Positions 24,941-35,273 of a stretch of 64,000 nucleotides of DNA are shown piece by piece; the stretch's first letter is position 1, and each line of letters begins with the position of its first letter. The notes below the pieces were generated by a model, which made no database searches, had not been told where the DNA came from, and saw nothing but the letters and a program-made list of their open reading frames with translations. The stretch spans positions 1 to 64,000 of the forward strand of contig FZRB01000020.1 of the NCBI GenBank assembly GCA_900199595.1, written 5' to 3'. The position numbers and the translations under genes were made by a program. This stretch comes from Lachnospiraceae bacterium. Its GTDB lineage: Bacteria; Bacillota; Clostridia; Lachnospirales; Lachnospiraceae.

Positions 24941-27208
24941 TTATAAAGAATCATGGAATGTACGATTAATTACATCCATCTGCTGTTCCTTAGTAAGATT
25001 AATAAACTTAACAGCATAACCGGATACACGGATTGTAAAGTTGGCATATTCCGGCTTATCCGGATGTTCCATAATATCCTCAAGAACCTCACGGCTGAAT
25101 ACATTTACGTTCAGATGATGCGCTCCCTGATCGAAGTACCCATCCATAGCATTCACCAAATTATTCACTCTTTCATCTTCTGTATTACCAAGAGCAGACG
25201 GATTCATTGACTGAGTATTAGATATACCATCAAGGGCCCAAACATAAGGAATCTTGGCAACCGAATTAAGTGAAGCAAGAAGTCCGGACTTCTCAGCTCC
25301 ATAGCTGGGATTAGCACCAGGAGCAAGCGGTGTCCAGGCTTTACGTCCATCAGGCAGACTTCCGGTAAACTTACCGTATACAACATTCGACGTTATAGTA
25401 AGTATAGATGTGGTAGGTTCTGAATTTCTGTAGGTATGTCTCTTCTTTATATCATCGAGAAATGTCTTCAAAAGCCATACTCCTATCGAGTCAGCTCTGT
25501 CATCATCATTACCATACTTAGGGAACTCTCCTTCAGCCTTATAATCCACTGCAAAGCCATCTTCATCACGAATAACCCTGACCTTAGAGTATTTAATAGC
25601 AGAAAGTGAATCTATGACATGTGAAAATCCAGCTATACCTGTAGCAAATGTACGACGTACATCAGTATCTATAAGTGCCATCTCAGCTGCTTCATAATAA
25701 TATTTATCATGCATGTAATGTATAAGATTCAGAGTATTCACATACAGTCCGGCAAGCCAGTCCATCATAAATTCAAATCGTTCAATCACTTCATTATAAT
25801 CAAGATACTCAGAAGTAATTGGTCTGGCAGCAGGTCCCACCTGAACACGGGACTTGGCATCTACTCCACCATTAATTGCAAATAGAAGACATTTTGCAAG
25901 ATTGGCACGAGCACCAAAGAACTGTATCTCCTTACCTGTCTGTGTTGCTGATACACAGCAGCAGATAGAATAATCATCACCCCACACAGGCTTCATTACA
26001 TCATCATTTTCATACTGAATAGAACTTGTCTTAACAGAAATCCTTGCAGCATACTTTTTAAATGCCTCTGGAAGCTGTGATGAATAAAGTACAGTAAGAT
26101 TTGGTTCCGGTGATGGTCCCATATTTTCAAGTGTATGCAGGAATCTGAAACAGGTCTTTGTAACATGAGGACGTCCATCCATACCGATGCCGCCGACCTC
26201 AAGAGTTGCCCATACAGGATCACCCGAGAACAGTTCATTATAAGACTGGATTCGAGCAAACTTCACCATCCTGAGTTTCATAACAAAATGGTCAATCAGT
26301 TCCTGGGCTTCTTTCTCAGTTATAATTCCCTTTTTAAGATCTCTGTCAATATATATATCAAGAAATGTAGAAACACGACCTACAGACATAGCTGCACCAT
26401 TCTGTGTTTTAACCGCAGCCAGATATCCAAAATACAGCCACTGCACAGCTTCTTTAGCATTCTTTGCAGGACGGGATATATCACAGCCGTAGATTTCAGC
26501 CATTTTCTTCATTCCTTCAAGTGCCTTGATCTGCTCTGCTAATTCCTCACGGAGACGAATAACATCATCAGTCATGACACCATGACCACAATTCTGCTTA
26601 TCTTCCTTCTTCCATTCAATAAGCTGATCTATACCATAAAGAGCAATTCTTCTGTAATCACCTACTATACGGCCTCTTCCATAAGTGTCAGGAAGACCGG
26701 TAATAATGTGACTTTTTCTGGCTGCTCTCATCTCATCAGTATAAGCATCAAAAACAGCCTGATTATGAGTTTTATGATAATCAGTAAATACTTTATGCAG
26801 TTCAGGATTAGGTTCATAACCATACATTTTAAGAGATTCTTCCGCCATCTTGATTCCACCAAATGGCATGAACGCTCTTTTCAGCGGTTTATCAGTCTGA
26901 AGTCCCACTATCTTTTCAAGATCCTTCATGGATTCATCAATATAACCGGGGCCATAAGAAGTAAGAGTTGATACAACATCAGTCTCTTCATCTAATACTC
27001 CACCCTTATTATGTTCTTCTTTTTGAAGCTGCTGAAGTCTGTCCCAAAGCTTATCTGTAGCTTCAGTGGGTCCCTCAAGAAAGCTCTCATCTCCTGTATA
27101 TGGGGTATAATTATAGGTAATGAATTCTCTGACATTACACTCTTCTTTCCAGAGATGCCCTTTGAAACCATCCCACTCACTAAAATAAAGCATTAAATCC
27201 TTCTGCAT
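24941..27208 (-). CDS. pflB: Formate C-acetyltransferase (pyruvate formate-lyase)
   Basis: A 755-residue glycyl radical enzyme that splits pyruvate plus CoA into acetyl-CoA and formate. The opening [10 protein letters not shown] and [11 protein letters not shown] matches PFL; the active-site cysteine pair lies in [12 protein letters not shown], followed by [12 protein letters not shown], and the glycyl radical site is RVSGYAVKF near the C-terminus. GGAGGAAATAATA leads into the chosen ATG. Three consecutive Cys rather than two occur at the active site. It feeds acetyl-CoA to the thl pathway encoded downstream. Confidence 0.98.
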   Translation of the reverse strand: MQKDLMLYFSEWDGFKGHLWKEECNVREFITYNYTPYTGDESFLEGPTEATDKLWDRLQQLQKEEHNKGGVLDEETDVVSTLTSYGPGYIDESMKDLEKIVGLQTDKPLKRAFMPFGGIKMAEESLKMYGYEPNPELHKVFTDYHKTHNQAVFDAYTDEMRAARKSHIITGLPDTYGRGRIVGDYRRIALYGIDQLIEWKKEDKQNCGHGVMTDDVIRLREELAEQIKALEGMKKMAEIYGCDISRPAKNAKEAVQWLYFGYLAAVKTQNGAAMSVGRVSTFLDIYIDRDLKKGIITEKEAQELIDHFVMKLRMVKFARIQSYNELFSGDPVWATLEVGGIGMDGRPHVTKTCFRFLHTLENMGPSPEPNLTVLYSSQLPEAFKKYAARISVKTSSIQYENDDVMKPVWGDDYSICCCVSATQTGKEIQFFGARANLAKCLLFAINGGVDAKSRVQVGPAARPITSEYLDYNEVIERFEFMMDWLAGLYVNTLNLIHYMHDKYYYEAAEMALIDTDVRRTFATGIAGFSHVIDSLSAIKYSKVRVIRDEDGFAVDYKAEGEFPKYGNDDDRADSIGVWLLKTFLDDIKKRHTYRNSEPTTSILTITSNVVYGKFTGSLPDGRKAWTPLAPGANPSYGAEKSGLLASLNSVAKIPYVWALDGISNTQSMNPSALGNTEDERVNNLVNAMDGYFDQGAHHLNVNVFSREVLEDIMEHPDKPEYANFTIRVSGYAVKFINLTKEQQMDVINRTFHDSL

Positions 27209-27259
27209 TATTATTTCCTCCTAATAGTCTTCCTAACCAAAACATTAAAACGCAAATCA

Positions 27260-27288
27260 ACTTTACTACTATATAAAGTAGAAGTCAA
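27260..27288 (-). promoter_or_regulatory. pflB promoter with palindromic spacer
   Basis: TTGACT, 17 bases, TAAAGT on the minus strand. The spacer is filled by the palindrome CTACT-ATATAA-AGTAG (27266-27281), which may be a repressor site. Confidence 0.55.
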
Positions 27289-27318
27289 TCTTAACAACAC
27301 ATTATATAGTATTATCAT

Positions 27319-27360
27319 AAAAAAAGAACACTCCAACGCGAAGTTCGAATGTCCTTTTTG
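27319..27360 (-). terminator. Terminator after the mreB-like gene
   Basis: On the minus strand GGACATTCGAAC and GTTGGAGTGTTC pair with wobbles and one mismatch and are followed by seven T. It is a looser relative of the GATGACA palindromes in layout. Confidence 0.8.
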
Positions 27361-27394
27361 TACATATTACCCATAAATAAGCATATGTTTTTTA

Positions 27395-28399
27395 CTATTT
27401 TTTGTTTTCTTCATCCTGAACCATTATATACTCTCCGGCCATTCCTGCTCCGGCAGCAACAACACTGTCAGGTTCATCGGCAATGGATACTTTGATACCC
27501 GTTCTGGCAGTAATAACTTTATCCATACCATAGATCAGACTTCCTCCACCTGAGAGGAGAATTCCTTCTTTGCCAACATCAGCAATCAATTCAGTTTCTG
27601 CCTGGTCTAATACTTTCATTATTCCATCAATGATCTGATTAACAAGATCATCGAAGGCTTCAACAGTTTCATTAGCACCCAGATCCAGTCTGACAGGAAG
27701 TCCATTTATCTGACTTTTCCCTTTTATCTCATAAGACGAATCAACTGTTCTTGGATATACACCTGCTATTTCTACCTTAGCATCTTCAGCAGAAAGTTCA
27801 CCAAGCTCAATATTATATTTACGTCTTACAAATCTGGCTAAAGCATCTGTAAAATCATCGCCGCCAATTTTAAGTGAAATACCATAGGCTATATCTCCGG
27901 CTGATATAATGGCTATTTCAGTAGTACCACCACCTATATCCACAATCATATGGCCGGTAGTTTCCATTATATCGACGCCAGTTCCCAATGCAGAAGCTAT
28001 CGGTGATTCCAGAAGAAATATTTCCTTTGCTCCTGTTTTTACTATAGCATCCTCTACAGCTCTTCTTTCAACCTCTGTGATACCTTGTGGAACAGTCACA
28101 CATACATTCGGTCTTCCAAGAAGTCTTCTTTTTCTGAGCGCATTTTTTATAAATGCCTTTATCATTCTCTCAGCTATAGCATATTCAGATATAACACCAT
28201 GCTGCATAGGTTTTTCAACAACGATAGCTTCGGTAGTTTTACCAAGCATCTTTTTTGCTTTATAACCTACAGCAATAATCTTTTTTTCCTTACGCTCATA
28301 TGCAAGAACTGAAGGCTGATTAATAACAATACCTTTATCCCGCATATATATACAAACCTTGGAAGTACCAAGATCTATACCCATGTCAATACGATACAT
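27395..28399 (-). CDS. MreB-family actin homologue
   Basis: A 334-residue bacterial actin. Phosphate-1 motif GIDLGTSKVCIY, the connect segment, phosphate-2 motif VDIGGGTTEIAII and adenosine motif LLSGGGSLIYGMD are present. MreB proteins polymerise under the membrane and steer wall synthesis. mreC and mreD do not follow, so this is not the standard mre locus; it could be an Mbl/MreBH-like paralogue. Its ATG overlaps the stop of the giant coiled-coil gene by one base (TAATG), implying coupled translation and a shared function with that protein. Confidence 0.93.
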   Translation of the reverse strand: MYRIDMGIDLGTSKVCIYMRDKGIVINQPSVLAYERKEKKIIAVGYKAKKMLGKTTEAIVVEKPMQHGVISEYAIAERMIKAFIKNALRKRRLLGRPNVCVTVPQGITEVERRAVEDAIVKTGAKEIFLLESPIASALGTGVDIMETTGHMIVDIGGGTTEIAIISAGDIAYGISLKIGGDDFTDALARFVRRKYNIELGELSAEDAKVEIAGVYPRTVDSSYEIKGKSQINGLPVRLDLGANETVEAFDDLVNQIIDGIMKVLDQAETELIADVGKEGILLSGGGSLIYGMDKVITARTGIKVSIADEPDSVVAAGAGMAGEYIMVQDEENKK

Positions 28400-31300
28400 T
28401 AATTAAAATCCTCAGGTGTAACCTTTTTCTTTTCATTGTCTCTCTTTGATGCCTTTTCAAGTGCAGAATCAACCTCTTTTATAAGTCTGTCAAGATTACC
28501 TGTTTCCATACCCATAATAAGATTGTCGAGTTTGTTCTTAACCTCTGCAACATACTTAAAGCCTCTGTTCTCGATATATGTGAGAGCTACCTTAGCCATA
28601 TTCTCTTTAGTAATCTTTGTCATATCAATAAGGTATTCAAATTCAGAAAGGATTTCTGAAGTATTACCAAACAGTCTTGATATGGAATCAATCTCACCTG
28701 TAAGAATAACAACAAAGTCCTTTACGTCCTTAGCAGAAAGATTAACTATCTCTATAAGCTTTTCAGGCTTTACAAGACCAGCGTTCTCCACTACAAGACA
28801 TCCACCCTTAAGCTTATCAAGAGCATCCAGCTTAACCTTGTTAAGAGCCTGAGCTTTTATCTTAGCAATAGTCTTTTCACTGCAGATACCCATATCGTAG
28901 AAGCTTCGTGCAAAGTCTTCACCTACACATACAGAACCAAATCCATACTGTCCTAAAATAACTATGTTTCTGGATCTTATTGTTTCTTCCATATTTGCAG
29001 CTATATCATTAAAGGTATCAACTATTTCATCAGCTGATGCTTCAATGTAGAGATACTTTTCAAGATAATTAGCAGCAAGTGGAAGTCTTTGGCCAGGTGC
29101 AGTCTTAGTAAGATCGATATCCATACTGTCAACTGAGGCAGCTTTCTTTTCTGCATCCTTTATGGCAGCCTTAGCTTTTTCAAGTCTCTTCTTAGCATCA
29201 TCTATAACAGAAGCAGACTCTTTACTCTTATTTGCAGCTTCCTTTTCTGCTTTCTTCTTAGCATCTGCAAGCTCTTTTTCTACTGATATAATACCAGCTT
29301 CTTTTTCTTTTAATTCTTTTTCTTTTGATTTTACATTATCCTCAGCATCTTTAATTGATGCATCTGCAAGAGATACTGCTTCCATAAGCTGAGCCTTGAT
29401 AGCTTCCTGCTCCATAGCTCTGGCTTCTATTTCAGCTTTACTCTTTTCAAATTCTGCATCTATAGCAGAATTCTTCTCATCGATAATCGCTTTAATATCA
29501 GCATCAGCCTTTGAATCAGCTTCCTTCTCAGCACCGGCAATAAAATCACTTATAAATGCAGCCGAACCACTTACGATTGTTTCAAGAACAGATGCTAAAG
29601 AGTTTTCTCTTTCTTTTGCAGCATTGGCACGTCTCTCATCAATATCAGAAGCTTTTGCACTGATAGCAGCAACAGCTTCCTTTCTCTTCTCAACCTCTGC
29701 CTTTGCATCTTCTACTGAATCAGTAATCTTCTGAAGCTTATTTTTAGCTTCTTCAGCTGCTTTCTTCTTCTTATCTACTTCAGCTACCGCATCATCTACT
29801 AAAGCTTTCTGCTTATCAACATTAGCCTCAAGATCACTGACCTTAGATTTAGCCTCTTCAAGTTCATCAGCTATCTCAATAACTCTTCTCTTTGCAGATT
29901 CGAGTGCTTCTTCGGCTTTCTTGACATTTTCATTAGCCTCAGCAAGAGAACCTTCTATTCCAACAAGATCAGCATTAGCCATCTCAACATCAGACTCAGC
30001 AAACTTAACATTTTCTTTAGCCTTTTCAACTTCTTCTTCAGCTAATACAATTGCTTCCTCTGCATTTTCTTCGTCAGTCTTAAGACTCTTAATACTGCTC
30101 TTTATATCAGCAACCTTATCTTCAGCTTCTTTAACTCTGAGTTCAGCAGCCTCAATCTCACCCTTTAAGCTAACTTCTTCATCATTAAATCTTCTCTCAT
30201 CCTCAGCTGCTTTTTCTTCTGCTTCCTTTTCAGCATTGGCACGCTCTTCAGCTTCTTTTTCTTTAGCTTTGATTTCAGCAGTTTTTTGAGCTTCCTCTAT
30301 TAAGCCGGCTACTATAGCCGCCCTTCCTTTTTCAGCCTCTTCCTTAGCTACAGCCTTTTCTGCGTCAGCCTTTTCTGATGCTTTATCGATTTCAGCTCTT
30401 ATTGTTGCTATCTCATCATCCTGAGCCTTAACATCATTTTCAGCTTTATCTTTTCCTTCTTTAGCTGTTTCAACAGCTTTTTTAGCATCTTCTATAGCTT
30501 TTTCTGCATCTTCTTTTTCCTTCTTAGCAGCTTCAAGCTTAGCTTCTAATTCAATCTCAAGATCACTCTTTTCAACAGGAACATCCTTTTTGTCCTTAAG
30601 AGCTTCTTCAAGTTCTTCAATCTCTTTAATAATAGAAGCCTCTAATGCTTTAGCTTCTTCTATCTCTTTAGCTGCATCTTCTTTTGCCTTTTCTTTAAAT
30701 GCCTTAGCAGCAGCCTTACGTGCCTCATCAGCAGCCTTCTTTCTCTGCTCTTCAAGAACACGTCTCTTTTCAGCTTCTTCAGCCTGACGCTTAGCAGCTT
30801 CCTCAGCCTTCTTAGCTGCACGCTCCTCAGCCTGACGCTTAGCTTCTTCTTCAGCCTTACGCTTTTCTTCAGCAGCCTTAGCTTTAGCTTCCTCAGCCTT
30901 CTTAGCCTCTTCTTCTTCAGATTTTTCCTTTTCAAACTGAGCTTTCTTACGAGCAGCAGCCTTTTCTCTAGCTGCAGCAAGACGTCTCTCCTGATCGTCT
31001 ATGCCACTAGACATTTTCTTCTTTCTGGCTTTCTCATCCTTAAGCTCTTCTTCGATTTCAGATGTCTTATCCTTTGAGCCTTCTCCTTCTGATTTTTTAT
31101 CATGATTATCAGCAGAGATATCCTGGAAACCATCCATTTTAGATGCCTGAGCAGCGAATGATGCATCATCGTCATCATCAATATCATACATACTGTCAAC
31201 ATCATTAGAAGGAGTTTCTCTGTTTGTAGGAATAATACTGTCTAAATCATCACCAGATTTCTTCTCCTCTCTTTCATCTGAAACCCAGCCGTTATCTGTA

Positions 31301-31824
31301 CTAACAGTCTTAGTTCCATCAGCAGAGAATGATGATCCACCATGAAGAGTTATCTTATCTGAATCTTTATCTTTATTTGATTTAATATCAGCATTAAGTC
31401 CACCACCTGAAGGAATGCTTCCCAAACCACCTGAAGGTGTACTTCCGAGACCACCCTTTGAAGTATCTTTTCCCCCAAGACCTTCTCCTAACTTCATGTC
31501 AGCGGTAAGAACTACAGTTTGATCATCAGCTCCTGCTTCAAAACCAGAACCTTCTGCTGATTTCTGTTCCTCTTTCTTCTCAGCATCCAAATCAATACCG
31601 AGTTCCTCGGCTCTTTTTCTCCTCTTTTTCTCTTCAATCCGCGCAAGTTCTTCAGGGGAGAGAGTTTTAAAATGCTTTTTCTCCTCTGTTTTCTTCTTTT
31701 CGCCTTTCTTGGAAAATGCCATAGCTTCCTGTTCTCTTTCGAGCTTCTTCTGCTTTTCAGCACGTTCCTTCTCTACTTGTGCTCGAACGGCAGCTATTAG
31801 CGCCTCTCTCTGATCTACAGCCAC
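28399..31824 (-). CDS. Giant coiled-coil protein with degenerate AAA-like C-terminus
   Basis: An 1141-residue protein of no named family known to me. Residues 1-70 are basic helices; 90-280 are low complexity with GGLGSTPSGGLGS repeats and acidic runs; about 285-900 are Glu/Lys/Ala-rich heptads, a very long coiled coil. Residues 908-1141 look folded: NIVILGQYGFGSV resembles a P-loop lacking the Lys-Thr/Ser, GGCLVVENAG resembles Walker B, and VVILTGEID a sensor-1 strand. I read it as a degenerate nucleotide-binding AAA-like domain. No signal peptide or membrane helix is seen, so it is cytoplasmic. It is coupled to the MreB homologue and follows the TPR protein, suggesting a scaffold of a cytoskeletal assembly. 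Confidence 0.8.
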   Translation of the reverse strand: MAVDQREALIAAVRAQVEKERAEKQKKLEREQEAMAFSKKGEKKKTEEKKHFKTLSPEELARIEEKKRRKRAEELGIDLDAEKKEEQKSAEGSGFEAGADDQTVVLTADMKLGEGLGGKDTSKGGLGSTPSGGLGSIPSGGGLNADIKSNKDKDSDKITLHGGSSFSADGTKTVSTDNGWVSDEREEKKSGDDLDSIIPTNRETPSNDVDSMYDIDDDDDASFAAQASKMDGFQDISADNHDKKSEGEGSKDKTSEIEEELKDEKARKKKMSSGIDDQERRLAAAREKAAARKKAQFEKEKSEEEEAKKAEEAKAKAAEEKRKAEEEAKRQAEERAAKKAEEAAKRQAEEAEKRRVLEEQRKKAADEARKAAAKAFKEKAKEDAAKEIEEAKALEASIIKEIEELEEALKDKKDVPVEKSDLEIELEAKLEAAKKEKEDAEKAIEDAKKAVETAKEGKDKAENDVKAQDDEIATIRAEIDKASEKADAEKAVAKEEAEKGRAAIVAGLIEEAQKTAEIKAKEKEAEERANAEKEAEEKAAEDERRFNDEEVSLKGEIEAAELRVKEAEDKVADIKSSIKSLKTDEENAEEAIVLAEEEVEKAKENVKFAESDVEMANADLVGIEGSLAEANENVKKAEEALESAKRRVIEIADELEEAKSKVSDLEANVDKQKALVDDAVAEVDKKKKAAEEAKNKLQKITDSVEDAKAEVEKRKEAVAAISAKASDIDERRANAAKERENSLASVLETIVSGSAAFISDFIAGAEKEADSKADADIKAIIDEKNSAIDAEFEKSKAEIEARAMEQEAIKAQLMEAVSLADASIKDAEDNVKSKEKELKEKEAGIISVEKELADAKKKAEKEAANKSKESASVIDDAKKRLEKAKAAIKDAEKKAASVDSMDIDLTKTAPGQRLPLAANYLEKYLYIEASADEIVDTFNDIAANMEETIRSRNIVILGQYGFGSVCVGEDFARSFYDMGICSEKTIAKIKAQALNKVKLDALDKLKGGCLVVENAGLVKPEKLIEIVNLSAKDVKDFVVILTGEIDSISRLFGNTSEILSEFEYLIDMTKITKENMAKVALTYIENRGFKYVAEVKNKLDNLIMGMETGNLDRLIKEVDSALEKASKRDNEKKKVTPEDFN

Positions 31825-31875
31825 GTTGCTACTACCTCCTTAAACTCCGGTTTCTATACCTTCTAAATAAATATC

Positions 31876-34050
31876 TTATAATTTTATTCCCAGAGAAGCC
31901 AGAAGAGCTTCTGCTTCTTTCATCTTTTCTTCTTCTTCTCTAAGTCCCTCATTTATTTTACTTTGTTCAGTTGAAATAACTTTATCAAATTTATTCTCTA
32001 TCTTGCTTTCTTCCTTGCCAAGACTTGGGAATAAATCAGAACTGAATTTAGAGAAATCCATCTTTGGATAATCAAATGTATCCGAAGCAAATGTATATTT
32101 CTCTTCAACTACTGGTTCCTGAACAGGTTCCGGTTCAACAATCGGTTCTGGTTCAGGTTCTGATTCAATAACCTCAGGCTCTGGTTCTGGTTCAGCTTCT
32201 ACAATTGGTTCCGGTTCGAAGTCTTCCTCAACTTCTGGAACGAACTCTTCAACTTCAGGTTCCGGTTCAGGCTCTAAAATCGGCTCCGGTTCTGATTCGA
32301 ACTCTGATTCCGGCTCGAAGTTTTCCTCTACTTCCGGAACGAACGCTGCTTCTGGCTCGAAGTCTTCTTCTACTTCCGGAACAAATTCTTCAACCTCGGG
32401 CTCCGGCTCTACAAGCGGTTCAGATTCAACTACCGGTTCTGGCTCTGGCTCTGGTTCAACTTCCTGTTCAGGCTCTGATTCCACAACTTCAGCTTCATGC
32501 TCCGGTTCTACAATTGGTTCTGGTTCCGGCTCAAACGCTGCTTCCGGTTCGAAGTCTTCCTCTACCTCCGGAACGAACTCTTCTTCATGTTCAAAGTCTT
32601 CCTCAACTTCCGGAACGAACTCTTCAACCTCATGCTCAGGTTCTACAACCGGTTCTGATTCAACCTCTGGCTCTACAACCGGCTCAGGTTCTGGCTCTAC
32701 AGCCACAGGTTCTGGCACCGGTACAGGTTCAGGAATATGTCTTGGTTCCGGAATTGGTTCCGGTTCCGGCTCTGGTTCAGGTACTAGCTCTGGTTCAGGT
32801 ACTAGCTCTGGTTCAGGTTCTGGTTCAGGTTCCGGAAGAGTCTCCTTAAATGCTTCAAAATCTACGAATACATTTTCATCTGGATCTTCTTCAAACTCAA
32901 AGTCCACTTCGCTTAATCCTGCAATCGTATCTGATTCAGGAGCAAATCCATCATCATAGTTATAAGTAACAAAATCTCTGAATTTATATTCCGATTCTTC
33001 CGTTTCAACATTATCAGATACATTATCATCTTTTTGAGAAACATCAGAAGGATTATTCTCAACTGTCACTTCAGAACTAACATTCTCTTTTGAAGAATCC
33101 ATTGTTGTATCCACTGTTTCAGTATTATTATCAACCTTAGAATCTGAAACAGCTTCTGAAGTAGATTCACTCTGCTCCTTTTCATTTTTATCAGATGTAT
33201 CTGATTCTTTTTCAGATTTATCCTTATCTTCTTCAGGAGCTTTTTTCTTAAACTTCTTTTTTATAAATACCTTAAGACCTTTTTCTACATCATCGATTGA
33301 TTTAATACCTGTTTCTTCACCACTAACCATGGAAGTAATTACAGCTTCATTTTCCTCAGGAGGATTCATTCTGTAATAATCCTGTTCAAGCTGTTCCTTT
33401 TCAAGCACACGGGTAGCTTCATCCTCCGGTTTATCATCAGGATGTTCTTCCTCAGCATAAATGAAAAAGCTGTCCCATGATGTACTTTTTTCTACCATGG
33501 CACTATCTATAAGTGGTAAATAAGGACTGGTTTTAAATGTAGCTTTATAATCATTTGCTATTACATCAATATCCCCTTTGTCCAGAAGCCTGGAGAGAAT
33601 AAGTAATTCATAGCTCCATTCAATATCCATATTATCTCTGTAATATGGATAGATCATATCATAAAGCTCTAAAAGATCAGGCTTTCTTGCCTTTTTCATG
33701 ATATATCGTATATTTTTAAGCTCTCTTTCAGATCCATTGCTGAAATATATATATTCTTCAAAGTATCTTTCAGCCAGCTTAAAATATCCGAGTTTTAAAT
33801 AATAATTTATGAGAGAATAAATTATTCTTGTGGCTTCAGGAGCCATAGAATGCGCCTTCACATAATAATATCTGGCTTCTCTCAGCCTGCCTACATTTTC
33901 ATATATCTCGCCACAAGTATGAAGAAACTGCGGATTATAAGACTTCTCAAGATCTTGAGAATCCAAAATACCAACCGCAAGTTCATATTCGTGAGCTGCA
34001 GCAAGTTCCTTTATTTTGTTAACACTGGTCATACTTAATCCGGAACTCAA
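31876..34050 (-). CDS. TPR protein with long Glu-Pro repeat region
   Basis: A 724-residue cytoplasmic protein. Residues 1-200 carry tetratricopeptide-like helix pairs ([24 protein letters not shown], given here as its key spacing Gly-Tyr-Ala). A short basic patch ([14 protein letters not shown]) follows near 260. About 400-650 is a highly acidic region of EPEPEP and [12 protein letters not shown] units. The last 70 residues ([11 protein letters not shown] onward) look like a conserved helical tail. The repeat region resembles spacers in TonB or cytoskeletal linkers; function is unknown. It lies between the YbjQ/zinc-ribbon gene and the giant coiled-coil gene in one operon. Confidence 0.8.
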   Translation of the reverse strand: MSSGLSMTSVNKIKELAAAHEYELAVGILDSQDLEKSYNPQFLHTCGEIYENVGRLREARYYYVKAHSMAPEATRIIYSLINYYLKLGYFKLAERYFEEYIYFSNGSERELKNIRYIMKKARKPDLLELYDMIYPYYRDNMDIEWSYELLILSRLLDKGDIDVIANDYKATFKTSPYLPLIDSAMVEKSTSWDSFFIYAEEEHPDDKPEDEATRVLEKEQLEQDYYRMNPPEENEAVITSMVSGEETGIKSIDDVEKGLKVFIKKKFKKKAPEEDKDKSEKESDTSDKNEKEQSESTSEAVSDSKVDNNTETVDTTMDSSKENVSSEVTVENNPSDVSQKDDNVSDNVETEESEYKFRDFVTYNYDDGFAPESDTIAGLSEVDFEFEEDPDENVFVDFEAFKETLPEPEPEPEPELVPEPELVPEPEPEPEPIPEPRHIPEPVPVPEPVAVEPEPEPVVEPEVESEPVVEPEHEVEEFVPEVEEDFEHEEEFVPEVEEDFEPEAAFEPEPEPIVEPEHEAEVVESEPEQEVEPEPEPEPVVESEPLVEPEPEVEEFVPEVEEDFEPEAAFVPEVEENFEPESEFESEPEPILEPEPEPEVEEFVPEVEEDFEPEPIVEAEPEPEPEVIESEPEPEPIVEPEPVQEPVVEEKYTFASDTFDYPKMDFSKFSSDLFPSLGKEESKIENKFDKVISTEQSKINEGLREEEEKMKEAEALLASLGIKL
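32100..32840. repeat. Degenerate tandem repeats coding Glu-Pro units
   Basis: The coding strand repeats GAACCAGAACC-like units of 6-12 bases and longer blocks for [14 protein letters not shown]. The DNA is prone to slippage, so copy number may vary among strains. Confidence 0.85.
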
Positions 34051-34108
34051 ACTATTACCTCTAAGTTACTGTAAAAGTAACATCCTTTCTAAAAAAACAA
34101 TGAATTAT

Positions 34109-35212
34109 TTAGTCATCTACAGAAGCATCTTCAAATACTTTTTCAACTTTTTCTATAACTGTTTCCTTCATGTTTCCACGAGTCTTCTCATACTGAAGTC
34201 CTGATTCCATGATTTCAAGAAGTTCAAGACGTACTCCCGAATCAATTTCCTTGATATACTGCATAAGTACATCTTTTATCTCGACAACATATTCCTTTTC
34301 TTTCATGCGGTCGATCATTTCCTCGTAATTAAATGTTGCCTTCGTCATTATATCCTTCTGCTTACGTCCGCAGACAATACATTCCTCAGAACCAGCTTCA
34401 TTAACATGACCACAGTTACAGGTCCAGATCATGCCATCTGTTTTATACTTCTCAACAGCATCAATACCACGTTTTTCTTTAAGTGTCTGAAGTCTTCTTG
34501 AACTTAGAGTTACATTAATAGGAACATCATTACATGCATATACCCCACGAGGTGTAGCATATTTATTAAGTGTAACCTTAGCATCCTTCAGAAGAAGCAG
34601 ATCACTTGGTGCTATTTTACTCTGAATAAAATCAGACTCTATAACTGAAAGATTAATATTCTCACTAAAAACAAAATCCACGTTCTTTACTACAAGTCTC
34701 TCATCATAGAGATTTGTATATTCAACATCACACCTTAAAGCCTGAATATCTTCATGATTATAATTGTAACATACAAGCTTCATATTAATGCTCTGTGAAT
34801 TACCATCCAGAACAACCTTTACAGGTCTCGGTACAAGACGTGTATAATAATTTGTTACATAAAGTTCTTTATGAACGTTATCGGTGACATTTGCAATCTT
34901 ATTCACCTTAACTGCAGTACCGGAAACAATTATTCCAAATGAACCTGCTTCAAAAGGTGCATAAGTCATGCTCATACCTATAATTGCATTTGCCCCTCTC
35001 TTCTTAGCTGTTTTGATCAGCTGATTTTCAGCGTCCTCACGACACTGTTCAAGCTTAGCTGTATCCTTACGTGCAACGTCAGCAACATTGGCAGCTATTC
35101 CAGAAATAAAATTGGAACCAAGAATTGCCTGACTGGAAATAAATCCCAGGTACTCATGGATGCTATACCCCTCTATACTGGAACCTGTTGTAACTAAAAT
35201 AGACTCCGCCAT
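34109..35212 (-). CDS. YbjQ-family protein with C-terminal zinc ribbon
   Basis: A 367-residue protein. Residues 1-107 match the YbjQ/DUF74 family (LVTTGSSIEGYSIHEYLG, ANAIIGMSMTYAP), which forms pentameric rings and is called a putative heavy-metal-binding domain. The centre is beta-rich and unassigned. Near residue 260 is a zinc ribbon, WTCNCGHVNEAGSEECIVCG, of the RanBP2-like type. A C-terminal helical part follows. YbjQ proteins are normally about 105 residues and free-standing, so this is an extended form. It leads the operon with the TPR, coiled-coil and MreB-like genes. Confidence 0.85.
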   Translation of the reverse strand: MAESILVTTGSSIEGYSIHEYLGFISSQAILGSNFISGIAANVADVARKDTAKLEQCREDAENQLIKTAKKRGANAIIGMSMTYAPFEAGSFGIIVSGTAVKVNKIANVTDNVHKELYVTNYYTRLVPRPVKVVLDGNSQSINMKLVCYNYNHEDIQALRCDVEYTNLYDERLVVKNVDFVFSENINLSVIESDFIQSKIAPSDLLLLKDAKVTLNKYATPRGVYACNDVPINVTLSSRRLQTLKEKRGIDAVEKYKTDGMIWTCNCGHVNEAGSEECIVCGRKQKDIMTKATFNYEEMIDRMKEKEYVVEIKDVLMQYIKEIDSGVRLELLEIMESGLQYEKTRGNMKETVIEKVEKVFEDASVDD

Positions 35213-35244
35213 TATATACCCCTCCTATTTCAAACTCAAACTTA

Positions 35245-35273
35245 ATTATAACCTTTAGACAGATTTATTTCAA
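35245..35273 (-). promoter_or_regulatory. Promoter of the YbjQ-TPR-coiled-coil-MreB operon
   Basis: TTGAAA, 17 bases, TATAAT on the minus strand; the -35 box overlaps the folA stop codon. It separates the four-gene module from thyA-folA, although readthrough from thyA-folA is also possible. Confidence 0.7.

Noticed and set aside
24146-27208. Three Cys in a row at the PFL active site as a possible non-PFL glycyl radical enzyme
   Set aside because: All other PFL marks, the adjacent pflA and the overall length fit pyruvate formate-lyase; the active Cys pair is contained.
32205-32849. Open plus-strand frame of 214 codons (Val/Pro/Leu/Gln-rich)
   Set aside because: It is the antisense shadow of the Glu-Pro repeat region of the TPR protein; repeats keep the opposite frame open. 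No ribosome site.
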